64,000 bases of DNA, taken from Tepidimonas taiwanensis. GTDB taxonomy: Bacteria > Pseudomonadota > Gammaproteobacteria > Burkholderiales > Burkholderiaceae_C. Position numbers and translations under genes: made by a program. Positions within the stretch are counted from its first letter, which is position 1; each line of letters opens with the position of its first letter. The DNA lies in contig NZ_CP083911.1 in the NCBI RefSeq assembly GCF_020162115.1, positions 1,984,001 to 2,048,000 on the forward strand. The letters are read 5' to 3'. The notes under the pieces are model-generated. The model was not told the origin of the DNA and ran no database searches. It saw only the letters and a program-made list of their open reading frames with translations. Below, one piece after another: positions 35,033 through 43,116 of the stretch.

Positions 35033-36760
35033 ATGGCGACCGATGAGGTAATGGCGACGATGGCGTTGCCCGGGCTGGCGCGCGCGCTGATCGCGTCCGG
35101 CACCTTGACCCAACAGCAGGCCGAAGGACTGTATGGACAAGCGCAGCGCAAACGCACCAGCTTCATCACGGAGCTGATCGACAGCGCCGTGATTTCCCCG
35201 CGGGACTTGGCCTACACGATGTCGGCCGCGTTCGCAACCCCGCTGATCGACCTGGACGCGATCGACGTGGATCGGCTGCCCAAGGGGCTGCTGGACCCCA
35301 AAACATGCCAGCGCTTTCGCATCCTGCCGCTCAAACGCCGCAACAACCGGGTCTCGGTGGCCACGGCCGACCCATCGGACCTGCAGGCGGCCGAAAAAGT
35401 GAAATTCGAGACTCAGTTGCCGGTCGACTGGGTCATTGCCGAAGTCGACAAGCTCGACCGACTGCTCAAATCCTACGCCGCCAGCGCCGACGAGTCGCTG
35501 GACCAGATCGTCGGCAACACCTTCGATTTCGACTCCCTGGCGATCGAGTCACCAGCCGAGGAACAATCGGACAAGGCAGCCGCCGAGGTCGAGGATACGC
35601 CGGTCGTGCGGTTTTTGCAAAAAATGCTGCTCGACGCTTACTCGATGCGGGCGTCGGACCTGCATTTCGAGCCGTACGAGCACAGTTTCCGCGTGCGTTT
35701 TCGCATCGATGGGGTGTTGCGCGAAATCGCGTCGCCGCCGGTGGCGATCAAAGATCGGCTCGTCTCGCGCATCAAGGTCATCTCCAAGCTCGACATCTCG
35801 GAAAAGCGTGTGCCGCAAGACGGCCGCATGAAACTCAAGGTCGGGACCGACAAGGTCATCGACTTTCGGGTCAGCACGCTGCCCACACTGTTTGGCGAGA
35901 AAGTCGTCATCCGCATTCTCGACCCGAGCAGTGCACAACTGGGCATCGACGCGCTGGGCTACGAGGAAGACGAAAAAGCCCGCTTGCTGGAAGCCATCCA
36001 CCGTCCGTATGGGATGGTGCTGGTCACTGGTCCCACCGGCTCGGGCAAAACGGTGTCGCTCTACACCTGCCTCAACATCCTCAATCAGCCGGGCATCAAC
36101 ATCTCCACTGCGGAGGATCCGGCCGAAATCAACCTCCCCGGCATCAATCAAGTCAACGTCAACGAAAAAGCGGGGCTGACCTTTGCCGCCGCCCTGCGGG
36201 CCTTTTTGCGGCAGGACCCGGACGTGATCATGGTGGGGGAAATCCGCGACCTGGAAACTGCCGACATCGCCATCAAGGCGGCGCAGACCGGACACCTGGT
36301 GCTGTCGACGCTGCACACCAACGACGCGCCCTCGACGCTGACGCGCCTGGTCAACATGGGCGTGGCGCCGTTCAACATCGCCTCGAGCGTACACCTGATC
36401 ACCGCCCAGCGCTTGGCGCGTCGGCTGTGCCCGCAATGCAAGGTGCCCCACCACGACATACCGCGGCAAGTGCTGCTCGATGCCGGCTTCAAACCCGAGG
36501 ATCTGGAGGGCGACTGGCAGCCGTACCGCGCAGTGGGGTGTCCCGCATGCAATGAAGGCTACAAAGGGCGAGTCGGCATTTACCAGGTCATGCCGGTCTC
36601 CGAAGCGATGCAGGCGCTCATCTTGCGCGGGGCCAGCGCACTCGAAATCGCCGAACAAGCGCGCCGCGAAGGGGTGCGCACCCTGCGCGAAAGCGGCCTG
36701 CGCAAGGTTAAGATGGGAATCACCTCACTGGAAGAGGTCTTGGCTGTCACCAACCTTTGA
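35033..36760 (+). CDS. pilB: type IV pilus extension ATPase PilB
   Basis: A 575-aa hexameric ATPase that drives pilin polymerisation. The N-terminal MshEN-type domain (about 1-150) includes FITELIDSAVISPRDLAYTMSAAF; the catalytic core has RASDLHFEPYE, Walker A GPTGSGKTVS (Lys339), RQDPDVIMVGEIRDLETADIAIKAAQTGHLVLSTLHTND and the four-Cys metal site CPQCK...CPACN. CAGGAG lies upstream of the ATG. It is followed by pilC but not by the customary pilD. Confidence 0.93.
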   Translation: MATDEVMATMALPGLARALIASGTLTQQQAEGLYGQAQRKRTSFITELIDSAVISPRDLAYTMSAAFATPLIDLDAIDVDRLPKGLLDPKTCQRFRILPLKRRNNRVSVATADPSDLQAAEKVKFETQLPVDWVIAEVDKLDRLLKSYAASADESLDQIVGNTFDFDSLAIESPAEEQSDKAAAEVEDTPVVRFLQKMLLDAYSMRASDLHFEPYEHSFRVRFRIDGVLREIASPPVAIKDRLVSRIKVISKLDISEKRVPQDGRMKLKVGTDKVIDFRVSTLPTLFGEKVVIRILDPSSAQLGIDALGYEEDEKARLLEAIHRPYGMVLVTGPTGSGKTVSLYTCLNILNQPGINISTAEDPAEINLPGINQVNVNEKAGLTFAAALRAFLRQDPDVIMVGEIRDLETADIAIKAAQTGHLVLSTLHTNDAPSTLTRLVNMGVAPFNIASSVHLITAQRLARRLCPQCKVPHHDIPRQVLLDAGFKPEDLEGDWQPYRAVGCPACNEGYKGRVGIYQVMPVSEAMQALILRGASALEIAEQARREGVRTLRESGLRKVKMGITSLEEVLAVTNL

Positions 36761-36804
36761 CGATAGAGCAAGGTCCACACAAAGCAAAAAGCGGAAAGTC
36801 ATCC

Positions 36805-38022
36805 ATGGCTACGGCAACACCCAGCGTCAAAGAATACGTTTTCGAGTGGGAAGGGAAAGACCGCAACGGCAAGACGGTCAAGGGAGAATTGCGCGCAGTG
36901 GGCGAAGCCCAGGTACAGAGCCAGCTGCGTCGGCAGGGCATCACCGTACAAAAGGTGAAAAAGCGCCGCTTGTCCTCCGCCAAGCGCATCAAGCCCAAAG
37001 ACATTGCGATCTTTACGCGGCAGCTGGCCACTATGATGAAAGCGGGGGTGCCGCTGCTGCAAGCGTTCGACATCGTCGGGCGTGGCAACCCCAACCCGAG
37101 CGTGACGCGGCTGCTCTACGACATCCGCACCGACATCGAGACCGGCACGTCGCTCAGCGCGGCGTTTCGCAAGCATCCGCTGTATTTCAACTCCCTTTAC
37201 TGCAACCTCGTGGCCGCGGGGGAAGCAGCGGGTATTCTCGAGGACATCCTGGACCGGCTGGCCACCTACCTGGAAAAGACCGAGGCGATCAAGAGCAAGG
37301 TCAAGTCCGCGCTGATGTACCCCACCGCGGTGCTGGTGGTGGCGTTCATCGTGGTGTCACTCATCATGATTTTCGTCGTGCCGGCGTTCAAGGATGTCTT
37401 CACCTCCTTCGGTGCCGACCTGCCGGCACCCACGCTGGCCGTCATCGCGATGAGCGAGTTTTTCGTCGCCTACTGGTGGCTGATCTTCGGCGGCTTGGGC
37501 GCAGGCGTGTACTTTTTCCTCCAGGCGTGGAGGCGCAACGAGAAGGTGCAGCGCTTCATGGACCGGCTGCTGCTGCGCATCCCGGTATTCGGGCCGCTGG
37601 TCGAGAAATCAGCGGTGGCGCGTTGGACCCGGACACTGTCGACGATGTTCGCCGCTGGGGTGCCGCTGGTAGACGCGCTCGACACGGTCGGTGGTGCCGC
37701 CGGCAACTCCGTCTACGCGGATGCCACCGACAAGATTCAGCAGGAGGTCGCAAGCGGCACGGCGCTGACGCAGGCGATGACCAACACCGGCGTCTTTCCG
37801 TCGATGGTGCTGCAGATGTGTGCCATCGGCGAAGAGTCGGGCGCGCTCGACCATATGCTGGGCAAGGCGGCCGACTTTTACGAGCAGGAGGTCGACGACA
37901 TGGTCAAGGGCTTGTCGAGCCTGATGGAGCCCATCATCATCGTGGTGCTCGGCACGATCATTGGCGGCATCGTCGTCGCGATGTATCTGCCGATCTTCAA
38001 GTTGGGGGCTGTGGTGTCATAA
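36805..38022 (+). CDS. pilC: type IV pilus inner-membrane platform protein PilC
   Basis: A 405-aa GspF-family protein with two T2SSF domains (about 75-200 and 275-400) and membrane spans near 175-200, 220-245 and 380-400. Typical segments: FTRQLATMMKAGVPLLQAFDIVG, AGEAAGILEDILDRLATYLEK, FTRTL-like WTRTLSTMFAAGVPLVDALDTVGGAAGN and GEESGALDHMLGKAADFYEQEVD. The ATG at 36805 has GCGGAAAG upstream. It couples PilB to pilin addition and extraction. The prepilin peptidase PilD, usually next, is absent from the window. Confidence 0.93.
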   Translation: MATATPSVKEYVFEWEGKDRNGKTVKGELRAVGEAQVQSQLRRQGITVQKVKKRRLSSAKRIKPKDIAIFTRQLATMMKAGVPLLQAFDIVGRGNPNPSVTRLLYDIRTDIETGTSLSAAFRKHPLYFNSLYCNLVAAGEAAGILEDILDRLATYLEKTEAIKSKVKSALMYPTAVLVVAFIVVSLIMIFVVPAFKDVFTSFGADLPAPTLAVIAMSEFFVAYWWLIFGGLGAGVYFFLQAWRRNEKVQRFMDRLLLRIPVFGPLVEKSAVARWTRTLSTMFAAGVPLVDALDTVGGAAGNSVYADATDKIQQEVASGTALTQAMTNTGVFPSMVLQMCAIGEESGALDHMLGKAADFYEQEVDDMVKGLSSLMEPIIIVVLGTIIGGIVVAMYLPIFKLGAVVS

Positions 38023-38153
38023 ACGCGCCGATCGACAGCGCCATCGCCGACGGCACCAGGGCAGCCAAGCCGCCACCCGGCCCGCGGCGCGGTAGCACTC
38101 CACGGGCCGCAGTGAGCGCGCCACGCAAGGTATCGTGCCTCGGAGTGCGTTCC

Positions 38154-39806
38154 ATGGACTTGTTCGGAGCCACTGCACTGGTCGTCGACGCCAACCCCAC
38201 GACGCGCATGACGCTGGCGGGGCAGCTGCGCGCGTACGGCTTCGTCTCGATCAGCCAGGCCAGCCGCATCGCCGATGCGCGGCGGGAAATCGAGCGCCAC
38301 CCCTTCGACCTCGTCGTCTGCAGCGACGCGTTTCCACGCGGCGGCTCCGGACAGGCGCTGCTCGACGACCTGCGCCGCTCGGGGCTGCTGCCTTACGGCA
38401 CCATCTTCATCCTCATCACGGACGAGGCCACCTACCTGAAGGTCGTGGAGGCGGCGGAATCGTCCGTCGACAGCTATATCGTACGGCCGTACGCCGCCGC
38501 GACGCTGTACGACCGCATCGAGCAGGCGCGCCGGCGCAAGACGGCGCTGTGGGACATCCACCGCGCGCTGGAGGAACGCCGTTACGACGACGCCGTCGAG
38601 CTGTGTCTGCAGCGCTTTGCGGCGCGCGGTCCGCAGTGGCTGACCGCGGCGCGTTGGGGCGCCGAGATCCTGTTGCGGCTCGGGCGCTTCGGCCAGGCCC
38701 AGGCCTTGTTCCAGTCGATCTGGGACGCCGATCCGCAGCCGTGGGCACTGCTGGGGGTGGCGCGCTGTCAGCTCGACAGCGGCTCGCCCGCGGCCGCGCT
38801 GGACACCCTGCGCCCGCTGATCGACGCCAACCCCGACTACGCCGATGCCTACGACGTGCGCGGACGCGCCCAGATGGAACTGGGGCAGTTCGAAAACGCG
38901 CTCGAGAGCCTGGAACAGGCGCTGCGCGTGACCCCGCTGGCCATCGGCCGCCAGCAACGGCTGGGCATGCTCGCGTTCTTCCTCGGCAACCGCGACAAGG
39001 CGGTCGAGCTGTTGCAGCGCGCGGCCGAGCTGGGGCTGGACTCGAAGATGTTCGACGCGGAGAGCCTGGTGCTGCTGGCGATCGCCGCCCACGAACGGGG
39101 GGACGCCGAGGCGTTCGAACGCCAGGCCGGAGAGCTGCGCAAGCGCGCCCGCGCCGCGCCCGATGACGCGCGGCTGCAGCGCTTCGTACAGTGCGTGGAG
39201 CTGCTGGCGCTGGCGGTCCGGGGGGAAACGGGCGCGCCGCTGGCGACCGCGCTCACCGCCATCGCCCAGGGCGTGGACGCCCCCGACTTCGACATGGAGG
39301 CCGCATGCAACCTGCTGGCCGTGCTGGCGGCGCTGGCCCACCGGGGCATCGCCACCGATCAGGCGCCCCTCGTGCAGCGGCTGGGTTTGCGATTTGCCAC
39401 CTCCAAGGCGATGGGGGAGCTGCTCGCGAGCGCGGCCAGCCACCACACCCGCTACGCCGAACAGCTGCGCCAGTGCGAGACCACGATGGTGCAACGCATC
39501 GAACAGGTGTTGCGCCGCGCCAGCGAAGGCGAGGCCGTGCTCGCGCTCGCCGAGTTGTACGCGCTGGCGCAGGAGACGCACAACGCCCGCGCCGTGGAAA
39601 CGGCGTGGCTGGTCCTGCAGCGCTACGCCCAGGACATCCCCAACGCGTCGAGCTGGAGCGAGCGGGTGCAGGCGCTGCGCCAGGCCTACGGCACGGCGCG
39701 CCACCGGCCGGCGCTCGGCGACCCGCGCCTGCGCCCCGCCGGCGGTGTCAACCTCGGCGCGGTGGACCGCGCCGCATCGGAACCGGCCGCTATGCCCGCC
39801 CCCTGA
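38154..39806 (+). CDS. atypical response regulator with TPR-like repeats (copy 1)
   Basis: A 550-aa protein: a receiver-like domain (about 1-125) followed by a TPR-type helical repeat region (about 130-330 clear, continuing to the C-terminus). CheY-like landmarks can be read off: Asp12 is kept but the next acidic residue is Ala13; the position of the phospho-acceptor Asp is Ser57 (CSDAFP, four residues before the conserved Pro61, with an Asp at 58); Thr89 is kept; the switch Lys is Arg111 (VRPY). It is therefore unlikely to be phosphorylated normally, though Asp58 remains a caveat. GGAG lies upstream of the ATG. A paralogue follows after 6 bp and pilC precedes, suggesting a role in pilus function, which is inference. 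Confidence 0.82.
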   Translation: MDLFGATALVVDANPTTRMTLAGQLRAYGFVSISQASRIADARREIERHPFDLVVCSDAFPRGGSGQALLDDLRRSGLLPYGTIFILITDEATYLKVVEAAESSVDSYIVRPYAAATLYDRIEQARRRKTALWDIHRALEERRYDDAVELCLQRFAARGPQWLTAARWGAEILLRLGRFGQAQALFQSIWDADPQPWALLGVARCQLDSGSPAAALDTLRPLIDANPDYADAYDVRGRAQMELGQFENALESLEQALRVTPLAIGRQQRLGMLAFFLGNRDKAVELLQRAAELGLDSKMFDAESLVLLAIAAHERGDAEAFERQAGELRKRARAAPDDARLQRFVQCVELLALAVRGETGAPLATALTAIAQGVDAPDFDMEAACNLLAVLAALAHRGIATDQAPLVQRLGLRFATSKAMGELLASAASHHTRYAEQLRQCETTMVQRIEQVLRRASEGEAVLALAELYALAQETHNARAVETAWLVLQRYAQDIPNASSWSERVQALRQAYGTARHRPALGDPRLRPAGGVNLGAVDRAASEPAAMPAP

Positions 39807-39812
39807 CACCCC

Positions 39813-41450
39813 ATGGATCTGTACGGCGCCACCGCCCTGGTCATCGACGGCAACCCCACGTCGCGCTCCATCCTGGTGTCGCAGCTGCGCGACATGGGGG
39901 CGCGCATGGTCGCCCAGAGTCCGCGCATCGCCGACGCGCGCCGCCAGCTCGAGTTCCGCACCTTCGACGTCGTGGTGTGCGAACAAAATTTCCCCAACGA
40001 CACCGGCACGGGGCAGGCGCTGCTCGACGACCTGCGCCGCGCGGGGCTGCTGCCGTTTGCGACGGTGTTCATCATGGTCACCACCGAGGCGTCCTACTCC
40101 AAGGTCGCGGAAGCGGCGGAGTCGGCGCTCGACTCCTACCTGCTCAAGCCCTTCACCGCCAACCAGCTCGCGCAACGCATCGGTCAGGCGCGCCACCGCA
40201 AGACCGTGCTGCGCGACATCTTCGAGGCCGTCGAGGCCCAGCGCTACGAAGAAGCGGCACGACTGTGCCTGCAGCGCTTCGAGCAACGGCAGGACTACTG
40301 GCTGTACGCGGCCCGGGTCGGGGCGGAGCTGCTGTTGCGGCTCGGGCGTTACGACGAAGCGCAGCGGCTCTACGAGGCCGTCGTGGAGGCCAAAGCCTTG
40401 CCGTGGGCGCGGCTGGGCGTGGCGCGCGCGCAGATCGAATCCGGGCAGCTTCAAAAAGCCAATCAGACGCTGCACAGCCTCATCGACAGCGAACCCGACT
40501 ACGCCGACGCCTACGACGTGATGGGCCGTGCGCAGATCGAGCTGGGCAACTTCGACGCGGCGCTGGCCGCATACAAGATGGCCACGGACCTGACGCCGGC
40601 GTCGATCAGCCGCCTGCAGCGCCACGGGATGCTGGCGCACTACTGCGGCCAGCGCGACACCGCCGAAGCGCTGCTGGCGCGCTCGGTGCGGCTGGGGCTG
40701 GACTCCAAGATGTTCGACGCGCAAACGCTCGTGCTGCTGGGCTTCATGCGCTTCGAGGCCGGCGACCGCAAGGGCCTGCAGCGCTACTGGGACGACGCGC
40801 TGCGCATGGTGGAGCGTCACCCGAAATCGTGGCGGCTGCGGCGGCTGGCACAGGTGCTGGAAATCGCGCTGCTGCTGCTCGATGCGCAGGTCGCGCGCGT
40901 GCTGGAGCGCCTGCGCGCGATGATGGCCACCATCAACGACGAGGACTTCGACTTCGAGGCGGCGTGCAACCTCGCCACGCTGCTGGCCTATGTCGCCCAG
41001 CGCGCCATCCAGATCGACGAGGTGGAAGAGCGCCTGACCGTGCTCGGGCGGCGCTTTTGCACCTCCAAGGCGCTCACGGCACTGCTGGCGCAGGCGGCGA
41101 GCGCCCACCCGCCGTACGCCGAGCGGCTCGCGGCGCTGCACAACGAGGTGCTCGGCATCGTCGAGCACGCGATGCGCCAGAGCCTGGCCGGCAACCCGCG
41201 CGCCGCAGTGCGCGAACTCATCGCGCAAGGCGAGGCCACGTGCAACGCCAAGATCATCGAATCCGCGTGGGGCGTGCTCAAGCGCTATGAGAGCCGCATC
41301 GAGGACGCCGCCGCGCTGGCCGAGCTGATCCAGCCGCTGCGCACGCGCTACCAGTCGTACACCAACAAGCCCGTGATCGGCGACAAGGCCGCGCGCCAGG
41401 CGGGCGGCGTGAGCTTGCGGGTGATGGACGTCGCCACTGCCGACACCTGA
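39813..41450 (+). CDS. atypical response regulator with TPR-like repeats (copy 2)
   Basis: A 545-aa tandem paralogue of the previous gene, alike over its full length (MDL-GATALV-D-NPT-R at the start; LGLDSKMFDA in the repeat region). Its receiver has Asp12 followed by Gly13, Glu57 (CEQNFP) at the phospho-acceptor position, Thr90 and a retained switch Lys112 (LLKPF). Glu at the acceptor site often mimics the phosphorylated state or abolishes phosphorylation. TPR-like repeats (about 125-330) suggest protein-protein scaffolding. It is the last protein gene before the tRNA pair. The role is unknown; context suggests type IV pili. Confidence 0.82.
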   Translation: MDLYGATALVIDGNPTSRSILVSQLRDMGARMVAQSPRIADARRQLEFRTFDVVVCEQNFPNDTGTGQALLDDLRRAGLLPFATVFIMVTTEASYSKVAEAAESALDSYLLKPFTANQLAQRIGQARHRKTVLRDIFEAVEAQRYEEAARLCLQRFEQRQDYWLYAARVGAELLLRLGRYDEAQRLYEAVVEAKALPWARLGVARAQIESGQLQKANQTLHSLIDSEPDYADAYDVMGRAQIELGNFDAALAAYKMATDLTPASISRLQRHGMLAHYCGQRDTAEALLARSVRLGLDSKMFDAQTLVLLGFMRFEAGDRKGLQRYWDDALRMVERHPKSWRLRRLAQVLEIALLLLDAQVARVLERLRAMMATINDEDFDFEAACNLATLLAYVAQRAIQIDEVEERLTVLGRRFCTSKALTALLAQAASAHPPYAERLAALHNEVLGIVEHAMRQSLAGNPRAAVRELIAQGEATCNAKIIESAWGVLKRYESRIEDAAALAELIQPLRTRYQSYTNKPVIGDKAARQAGGVSLRVMDVATADT

Positions 41451-41503
41451 TACCCCACCCCGCGTCGGCGGCGTCGACGCAGCAACGCGGGGCCTATTGG
41501 TGC

Positions 41504-41509
41504 TATAAT
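41504..41509 (+). promoter_or_regulatory. -10 element of the tRNA operon
   Basis: A perfect TATAAT ends 10 bases before the first base of tRNA-Ala. No good -35 is visible at 16-18 bases (AGCAAC is nearest). Confidence 0.6.
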
Positions 41510-41519
41510 GCGTGTTCTC

Positions 41520-41595
41520 GGGCCGATAGCTCAGCTGGGAGAGCGCTGCGTTCGCAATGCAGAGGTCGGGAGTTCGATCCTCCTTCGGTCCACCA
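41520..41595 (+). tRNA. tRNA-Ala(CGC)
   Basis: A full cloverleaf can be drawn: acceptor GGGCCGA/TCGGTCC with the G3-U70 wobble that marks alanine tRNAs, D-arm GCTC/GAGC, anticodon stem CTGCG/TGCAG with loop TTCGCAA (anticodon CGC, reading GCG), T-arm GGGAG/CTCCT with TTCGATC, and an encoded CCA end. Confidence 0.95.
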
Positions 41596-41601
41596 CCATT
41601 C

Positions 41602-41677
41602 GGGTTCTTAGCTCAGTTGGTAGAGCAGCGGACTCTTAATCCGTAGGTCGTAGGTTCGAATCCTACAGGACCCACCA
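41602..41677 (+). tRNA. tRNA-Lys(CTT)
   Basis: Acceptor GGGTTCT/AGGACCC, D-arm GCTC/GAGC, anticodon stem GCGGA/TCCGT with loop CTCTTAA (anticodon CTT, reading AAG), T-arm GTAGG/CCTAC with TTCGAAT, and an encoded CCA. It lies 6 bases after tRNA-Ala, so the two are co-transcribed. Confidence 0.95.
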
Positions 41678-41693
41678 GAAAAAGCAACGACTT

Positions 41694-41717
41694 AGCCCGC
41701 CACTGTGCGGGCTTTTT
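41694..41717 (+). terminator. rho-independent terminator after the tRNA pair
   Basis: AGCCCGC and GCGGGCT form a perfect 7-bp stem with a 6-base loop (CACTGT), followed by TTTT. Confidence 0.85.
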
Positions 41718-42030
41718 CGTGGCTGGCCGTGTACGTGTAGGCCCTGTGTGGGCATTTCTCGGAGATTGCGCGCGCCGACCCTTTTCGATACCGCGGCCCC
41801 CGCTTGGCGCCGGCCACCCGCCAGACCGCGCGCGGCGAGGGGCCGATATCCCGCTCTGGGGTGGGTACGGCTGCGAATGTCACGGGCACCGGCAGGTTCC
41901 GGCGCGGCCCTGGCGCTATCCGGTGCTGGCCCTCACGCGCGCAGCGTACCGACTCCGTCTCAAACCCGTGCGGCCGGGCGCCCCTCTGCACTGCCAAACA
42001 AGAGCCCGACGACATGCGCCGATGACGGGA

Positions 42031-42058
42031 GTGCTCTCCTCGCCGGCGAAGAGAGCAC
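42031..42058. repeat. 28-bp near-perfect inverted repeat
   Basis: GTGCTCTCCTCGCC is followed directly by GGCGAAGAGAGCAC; the 14-bp arms pair with a single mismatch and no spacer, around a perfect 10-bp core TCGCCGGCGA. There is no T-run, so it is not a typical terminator. A dyad this long and spacer-free in a non-coding region could be a protein-binding site or a hairpin. Confidence 0.7.
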
Positions 42059-42172
42059 ACACCACCTCGCGGCCTGCGCGGACGCGGGCTCGCAGGCGTC
42101 TACCCCCGAAGTCGCGCAAGAGACCGTGCCCAGCCCTCGATCCCAGAGCGGCGGATTTGCGCACGGCAACTC

Positions 42173-42192
42173 GGCACCTTGTGGCACCTTGT
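42173..42192. repeat. 10-bp direct tandem repeat
   Basis: GGCACCTTGT occurs twice head to tail, just upstream of and overlapping the putative -35 of the following gene. Confidence 0.6.
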
Positions 42193-42217
42193 GTGTCGCA
42201 GCTCAATCGCGCACAAT
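42189..42217 (+). promoter_or_regulatory. candidate promoter of the TonB-C-like lipoprotein gene
   Basis: TTGTGT (-35-like) and CACAAT (-10-like, 4 of 6) are separated by exactly 17 bases, with a predicted start about 45 bases before the ATG at 42268. Confidence 0.35.
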
Positions 42218-42267
42218 GACGCCACGCCAGCACCGATGCGTGACGCCTTTTCTGGCCCCCCTCGACC

Positions 42268-42996
42268 ATGCCTATGTCCGCAACCGCAAATCGCGTCCCT
42301 TTTCCCCGCTGGGGTTGGTTGAGCCGTGGCTGCGCTGGCGCTGCGGCCGCCGCTGTCACCCTGTGGTTGGCGGGATGTACAACACCGCCGCCGCCTGCCC
42401 AGACCGAGCCCCCCGCCCCTGCCGTTAGTGTCCCGACACCGGCCCCCACCCCTGAGCCACCCCCGCCGGAAAAAATCTCGTCGGCAGCGACCGAGCGCGA
42501 ATACCGACTCGACGGAGCGCGCCACCTGTACGAGCGCTATGGTGAGCGGATCTTCCGCGGCAAGCTGCCGCCGCTGCTGCAGGCGGTGGGCGTCATGCGC
42601 CTCGACATCGGGCCGCGTGGCGAGCTGCGGCACTTCGAATGGATGCGCGCCCCGGACCACGTCCCGCATGTCAAGGCCGAAATCGAGCGCCTCGTGCGCG
42701 CCGCCGCGCCCTACCCGGCGCCGCAGCGGCTGGGTGGGGTGCGCTACGTCGACACGTGGCTGTGGGACAAGAGTGGCACGTTCCAGCTCGACACGCTGAC
42801 CGAAGGCCAGCTCGACCGGTTGCCGGCGCCTGCGGCCCGCCCCCGGAAGGCAGCGGCGCGCGCAGAGCCTTCACCGGCTGTGCGCAAGGCGACACGCGTG
42901 ACCGCAACCCCTGGGAACGCCAAATCGGCGCCCCCCGGGGGTTCCACCCGCGTGGCCAGCGGTGACGGAACCGAAGCGACGGTGCAGCCACGCTGA
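42268..42996 (+). CDS. lipoprotein with a TonB-C-like domain
   Basis: A 242-aa secreted protein of unknown function. Residues 1-37 form a signal peptide with lipobox LWLAGC, so it should be lipidated at that Cys. A Pro-rich linker (about 38-70) follows, then a small alpha/beta domain (about 75-185) whose pattern (GKLPPLLQAVGVMRLDIGPRGELRHFEW, then a helix, then AAPYPAP) resembles the TonB C-terminal fold, and a basic Ala/Pro-rich tail. Unlike true TonB it has a lipid anchor instead of a transmembrane helix, so an ExbBD-coupled role is doubtful. ATGs at 42268 and 42274 are both possible. It stands alone and converges with the DUF475 gene. Confidence 0.75.
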   Translation: MPMSATANRVPFPRWGWLSRGCAGAAAAAVTLWLAGCTTPPPPAQTEPPAPAVSVPTPAPTPEPPPPEKISSAATEREYRLDGARHLYERYGERIFRGKLPPLLQAVGVMRLDIGPRGELRHFEWMRAPDHVPHVKAEIERLVRAAAPYPAPQRLGGVRYVDTWLWDKSGTFQLDTLTEGQLDRLPAPAARPRKAAARAEPSPAVRKATRVTATPGNAKSAPPGGSTRVASGDGTEATVQPR

Positions 42997-43050
42997 TTCG
43001 CCGACGACATGCCCCGCGCGGTCATGGCGCGGCCAGGGGCAGCGGTCGCG

Positions 43051-43074
43051 GCGGCGGGCTGCATCGCCCGCCGC
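43051..43074. terminator. GC-rich hairpin between convergent genes
   Basis: GCGGCGGGC and GCCCGCCGC form a perfect 9-bp stem with a 6-base loop between the convergent lipoprotein and DUF475 genes. There is no T-run on either strand, so termination is inferred from position only. Confidence 0.4.
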
Positions 43075-43116
43075 ACACCAATGACGCCCGGCGTGACGTC
43101 GGGTCCGTCGGTTGGG

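Larger units (their letters stand above)
41718..42267. other. 550-bp non-coding stretch after the tRNAs
   Basis: Several overlapping open frames exist on both strands, but none has a ribosome-binding site, recognisable protein or consistent codon use. The stretch holds a 28-bp inverted repeat and a 10-bp tandem repeat (both listed) and, at its right end, a plausible promoter for the lipoprotein gene. No integrase or attachment-site duplication of the tRNA-Lys end is visible. Confidence 0.6.

Noticed and set aside
37878..41228. 1116-aa open frame opposite the receiver-TPR pair
   Set aside because: Antisense shadow; its apparent internal repeat only mirrors the tandem duplication of the real genes.
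41719..42219. Open frames in the gap after the tRNAs considered as a small gene
   Set aside because: Frames on both strands overlap without a dominant one, lack ribosome-binding sites and resemble no protein I know.
41602..42267. tRNA-Lys 3' end considered as an attachment site for an integrated element
   Set aside because: No duplicated tRNA end, integrase or mobile gene was found in the window.
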